Position numbers and translations under genes: made by a program. Below are positions 61,501-64,000 of a stretch of DNA of 64,000 nucleotides, in pieces. The stretch's first letter is position 1. Each line of letters starts with the position of its first letter. This DNA comes from Colwellia piezophila ATCC BAA-637 (GTDB taxonomy: Bacteria > Pseudomonadota > Gammaproteobacteria > Enterobacterales > Alteromonadaceae), in the NCBI RefSeq assembly GCF_000378625.1, contig NZ_KB905170.1, positions 165,515 through 229,514 of the forward strand. The letters are read 5' to 3'. The notes beneath the pieces are model-generated. The model was not told where the DNA came from and did not search any database. It saw only the letters and a list, made by a program, of their open reading frames with translations.

Positions 61501-63106
61501 GAGCTGTACCCACCCAAATATTGCCATTAATATCTTCAGTAATGGCTGTGACATAATCATCACTCAAACTATCAAATATATTAGGGTCATAACGGTAATG
61601 TTTAAAAGATTCTGTTTGGGGATTAAACCGATTAAGGCCATCACTAGTACCCACCCAAAGAATGCCTTGATGATCTTCGGTAATGGCTGTGACACTATCA
61701 TCACTCAAACTATTGAGGTTGTTGGGATCATGCCGGTAATGTTTAAAAGATTCTGTTTGGGGATTAAACCGATTAAGGCCATCACTAGTACCCACCCAAA
61801 GATTTCCTTGTTGATCAACAGTGATGGCAGAGACATTATTATCACTTAAACTATTAAGATTATTGGCATCGTAACGGTAAAGCTGAAATGATTTTGTCTT
61901 AGGATCAAATCTATTAAGACCGACTCGTGTACCGACCCAAAGGTTTCCCTGTTTGTCTTCAGTAATGGCCTGAACAAAGTCATCGCCCAAGCTACTCGGA
62001 TTGTTGGTATCATGACTATAATGCTGAAAAATTACCGTTTGGGGGGTAAACCTATTGAGTCCTTTTCCAGTAGCTACCCAAAGGTTGCCTTGACGGTCTG
62101 CTGTAATGGCATATATATGGTTATCACTCAAAGTATGAGGGTTATGGTCATCATGACTGTAAAGGTGAAAGATTTTGGTTTTAGGGTTAAACCTATATAG
62201 ACTGTCTCTTGTACCCATCCATAGAACACCTTGGCGGTCTTCCGTAATGGATGTGATACCAGCATTTTTCGGGTTATAAAGATTGATGGTATCAGGTCTA
62301 TATAACTGAAAGCTTTCTGTCTGGGGGGTAAACCGATTGAGGCCGCCTCTAGTGCCCAGCCAAAGATTTCCTTGTCTGTCTATTGTAATAGTCGAGACAC
62401 TATCATGACTCAAACTATTGAGATTATCGGGGTCATGACGATAGTGTTGAAAGGTGTCAGTCTGTGGATTAAATAGATTAAGACCATTTTCGGTGCCCAC
62501 CCAAAGGTTTCCTTGTCGGTCTTCAGTGATGGCAAAGACATTGTTATCACTCAAACTATTAAGGTTATCGGGGTCATGACGATACTCCTTAAAGGATTCA
62601 GTTTGGGGATTAAATCGATTGAGTCCATTTACGGTACCCACCCAAAGATTTCCTTGTCGGTCTTCGGTGATGGCAAAGACATTGTTATCACTCAAACTAT
62701 TAAGATTATCGGGGTCATGAGAATACTGTTTAAAAGATTCAGTCGTGGGATTAAATCGATTAAGACCGCCGCCAATTGTCCCCAGCCACAAATTACCTTG
62801 TCGGTCTTCAGTGATGGCTGTGATATATTTAGCAGATAGTGATATAGGCCCTTGGGAGGTGTTTTTAAAAGATTTAAACGAATAACCATCGTAACGAGCT
62901 AGCCCATCTTCGGTACCAATCCATAAAAAACCCCGACTATCTTGTAAAATACTCCTAACTGAATAATGCGGTAAACCGTCTTCGATTGACAAATGGTCAA
63001 ATCGAATAGAGGGCTCTGCAGCCAAAGTACTGCCTATTGGCAGAACAATTATCAATAGAGCAAGAAAAAGATTGTTTATTATTTTTATAGTTGAGGAGTT
63101 CATCAA
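58535..63106 (-). CDS. Two-propeller hybrid histidine kinase with receiver and GGDEF domains
   Basis: A 1523-residue inner-membrane sensor. After a signal peptide (1 to about 29), some 14 propeller repeats of about 47 residues (typically [14 protein letters not shown]) make two seven-blade propellers in the periplasm. A Y_Y_Y domain (about 735-805) and one membrane helix (about 820-840) follow. Inside the cell: HisKA with H in [10 protein letters not shown] near 873, HATPase with [10 protein letters not shown] near 1048, a receiver with VDDEP and the phospho-aspartate in LLDIMMP near 1179, a coiled coil and a diguanylate cyclase with active-site GGEEF near 1374. Periplasmic ligand, perhaps a saccharide, is unknown. 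Output should be c-di-GMP. Confidence 0.94.
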   Translation of the reverse strand: MMNSSTIKIINNLFLALLIIVLPIGSTLAAEPSIRFDHLSIEDGLPHYSVRSILQDSRGFLWIGTEDGLARYDGYSFKSFKNTSQGPISLSAKYITAITEDRQGNLWLGTIGGGLNRFNPTTESFKQYSHDPDNLNSLSDNNVFAITEDRQGNLWVGTVNGLNRFNPQTESFKEYRHDPDNLNSLSDNNVFAITEDRQGNLWVGTENGLNLFNPQTDTFQHYRHDPDNLNSLSHDSVSTITIDRQGNLWLGTRGGLNRFTPQTESFQLYRPDTINLYNPKNAGITSITEDRQGVLWMGTRDSLYRFNPKTKIFHLYSHDDHNPHTLSDNHIYAITADRQGNLWVATGKGLNRFTPQTVIFQHYSHDTNNPSSLGDDFVQAITEDKQGNLWVGTRVGLNRFDPKTKSFQLYRYDANNLNSLSDNNVSAITVDQQGNLWVGTSDGLNRFNPQTESFKHYRHDPNNLNSLSDDSVTAITEDHQGILWVGTSDGLNRFNPQTESFKHYRYDPNIFDSLSDDYVTAITEDINGNIWVGTAHRGLNRFNPQTETFKHYRYDPNIFDSLSDDVVLAITEDHQGNLWVGTNNGLNLLDKQSDKFKRFDIKNGLPNDSIYGIEEDDELRLWISTNRGLSRFNPKTGSFKNYYVGDGLQSNKFAIGTSFKSRSGELYFGGNSGFHSFTTNKIIDDMEPPTVVLTELLLANQSVPVSINNSKSNFTENVFILEKSIHLTKILTLSHQQNMVTFEFSALHFTNPKNHQYKYQLEGNGWDNQWITTDYKNRRATYTNLPAGEYNLTVKASNSNGVWNKTGTSLKLIILPPPWKTWWAYSLYTLVMFSLVLVFVRAQRKKVHYERSVVRQLKQVDTLKDEFLANTSHELRTPLNGIIGLAESLMDGVAGQLPNKANKDLAMVVASGKRLANLVNDILDFSKLKNHHLELHAKPIDLYTITEVVLALSRPLLGDKKLVLVNDVMIDFSAAQADENRIQQTLHNLVGNAIKFTEQGLITVSATTENGWIKVKVTDTGIGIPEDRLTSIFASFEQGEGVGSRVYGGTGLGLAVSKKLVELHGGVLAVESILGKGSSFSFTLPIANEPALNKDKDNSNITRLHWIEDEAIPEQEQENSTTNNKGFKILLVDDEPINRQVLHNHLSMQDYQLVEVSGGEQALQAISEQGPFDLVLLDIMMPKVSGYEVCKILRLSHGINDLPVIFLTAKNQVNDLVHSFAVGANDYLSKPVSKLELLARVETQLKLLDINRNLENKVLERTEQLQSKTEELQEANSVLEQMSLTDQLTGLKNRRFLIHNIENDIALVHRKYQSGSASKNKDKPEAADLIFFLIDLDHFKLVNDIHGHTAGDAVLVQIKEILEQVFRETDYLVRWGGEEFLVIARFTDRSNAPELAERLRKTVESHEFVISEDSAGENKVLKKTCSIGFACYPFSTQDTEALTWNQVVDVADHCMYAAKKSSRNAWVGLYNKTDSRGDDSFTAVIEQTQILLQANELEMQTSILEHDQVNWSAEELTQVKEST
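61454..62839 (-). repeat. 141-bp tandem DNA repeats encoding propeller blades
   Basis: Several blades are nearly identical as DNA. GATGGCAAAGACATTG at 62528 recurs exactly 141 bases later at 62669, with the surrounding unit almost unchanged. Other pairs (around 61580 and 61460, 61620 and 61740) are also close. Blades were duplicated recently or homogenised by recombination. Confidence 0.85.
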
Positions 63107-63729
63107 TCGTCCTTAATCGTTATAAACATCGCCTTGGATTAATTATTAATAGCACAGAATGTTCGTCTTCTCTAGGGTACCTGTTAACAGTATCTTCAAG
63201 CTAACGATTTTGGTGAAGTAGAACTATGGTCAAATTTTTAGAGAATTAAGCTTAAAGAGCAGAGTGTAAATAGTTTTTCAAATAGTTATGTCCACATATT
63301 TTCACGTAGTAAGCCTTATTTTGAGTGATTTCAGCTAACAGATTAAGTCCATTTTGTGGAAAAAGTTAGCGTTAAAAACATAATTCCACTGTCTATAATG
63401 AGCTTGCAGCGGTCATAGATATTGTTCACATTCTATAACTGTATTTTGTTTTTTTGATAATGAAATTAGTCTCAAAACTGATTTTGTGAACGTCCGCTAT
63501 GCCAATATTTTTCAATTCAGCTATCGACTTGCTTAGGTCAACTAACAGGCAATACAGCTGACCTAGATAAACATTCATAATTTCAAAATATTTCTTCCGC
63601 TTTGCGCACCAAGAAGTTATTAGCAGTGACCTGTTTTTAGTGGGTCATTTGATTACGAGCTAAGGCTAACTGTTACCACAATATAGTCTTTTACACCTGA
63701 TTCAGATTAGATTTTGGGCTCTTCTCCGG
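63107..63729. other. Gene-free stretch upstream of the propeller kinase
   Basis: No frame of interest. It should hold the promoter of the kinase gene (minus strand). AT-rich with a few short inverted pairs, none convincing. Confidence 0.5.
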
Positions 63730-64000
63730 TTATGTGAGGTTGATTTTTGGATAAAAGATAGAATGCGTTGCTGGAACTGATGTTTGCCTTATTTTTAATT
63801 TGAAGTATTCGGTATCCCTTACTCCTCTGGCTCGCCTCCTAATCATCCCAATAGAAACATTTCCTGCCTCAATACGGGCACTGGTCAACTTATATTTGGC
63901 ATAGTTACAAATGCCTACCTTGTGCATTCTTAGTCCGACTGCAAAATTATGTAAGGCCAATATATTAGTTGATTCTGCTAGACGGCACCAAGCTTCAAGT
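63730..64000 (-). CDS. C-terminal part of an ISL3-like transposase, cut by the window edge
   Basis: About 90 residues, open to the right edge. The ending (LEAWCRLAESTN, then FAVGLRMHKVGI, TSARIEAGNVSIGMIRRRARGVRDTEYFKLKI) follows the ISL3 transposase C-terminal pattern, in which a glutamate (here IEAGN) is followed by a basic stretch and a YF.LKI motif. The real start lies beyond the window. Whether the element is intact cannot be judged. Confidence 0.7.
   Translation of the reverse strand, partial: LEAWCRLAESTNILALHNFAVGLRMHKVGICNYAKYKLTSARIEAGNVSIGMIRRRARGVRDTEYFKLKIRQTSVPATHSIFYPKINLT

Noticed and set aside
61454..62839. Separate genes on the plus strand opposite the propeller repeats
   Set aside because: Open frames there are shadows created by the 141-bp repeat composition; the minus-strand frame is continuous and matches known domains.

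Overview
The window reads as chromosome of a cold-adapted marine gammaproteobacterium of the Colwellia / Alteromonadales kind. It is AT-rich. It keeps E. coli-like gene orders (icd-rluE-nudJ-mnmA-hflD-purB; thrS-infC-rpmI-rplT; clpS-clpA beside cspD) and carries side by side the two unrelated isocitrate dehydrogenases known from Colwellia maris. Species assignment is inference; no search was run.

Layout. 1-10400: muramic acid salvage (namZ-like, murQ), alr, the queuosine genes queE and queC, a voltage-gated K+ channel, uvrB and a MATE pump. 10940-12610: a strong promoter feeding three intact tRNA-Asn genes and one 5'-truncated copy, then a tandem array of six strongly altered tRNA-Asn-like units, most followed by a hairpin terminator. 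12700-20100: clpA, clpS, cspD, and dimeric and monomeric isocitrate dehydrogenases. 20200-25450: rluE, a nudJ broken by a small TA-inserting element, mnmA, hflD, purB. 25457-26906: an IS4-family element sitting inside the purB terminator. 27400-33130: a GNAT acetyltransferase, a DUF4826-like protein, leucine dehydrogenase, secreted proteins and purC. 33600-37330: rplT, rpmI, infC and thrS with visible translational-control signals. 37700-43720: a START-like secreted protein, an FAD dehydrogenase, ferredoxin, a fructosamine-kinase-like protein and a second MATE pump.

43908-56936 is a genomic island of about 13 kb integrated in the 3' end of tRNA-Val(GAC). It is bounded by a 14-bp direct repeat and led by a P4-type integrase. 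Cargo: a type III-like retron (reverse transcriptase, a phosphoribosyltransferase-like effector and, between them, a candidate msr-msd RNA) with an extra unknown protein; an AlpA / HTH-zinc / tyrosine recombinase module; two overlapping unknown genes; and a 1193-residue SIR2-STAND protein. This is a defence island.

57000-64000: a DoxX-family membrane protein, a 1523-residue two-propeller hybrid histidine kinase fused to a response receiver and GGDEF domain, and the edge of an ISL3-like transposase.

Small non-coding elements of about 265-325 bp with inverted ends occur throughout (at least six full copies plus remnants, in two related families). A third, unrelated family has one copy. These elements explain most of the longer intergenic gaps.
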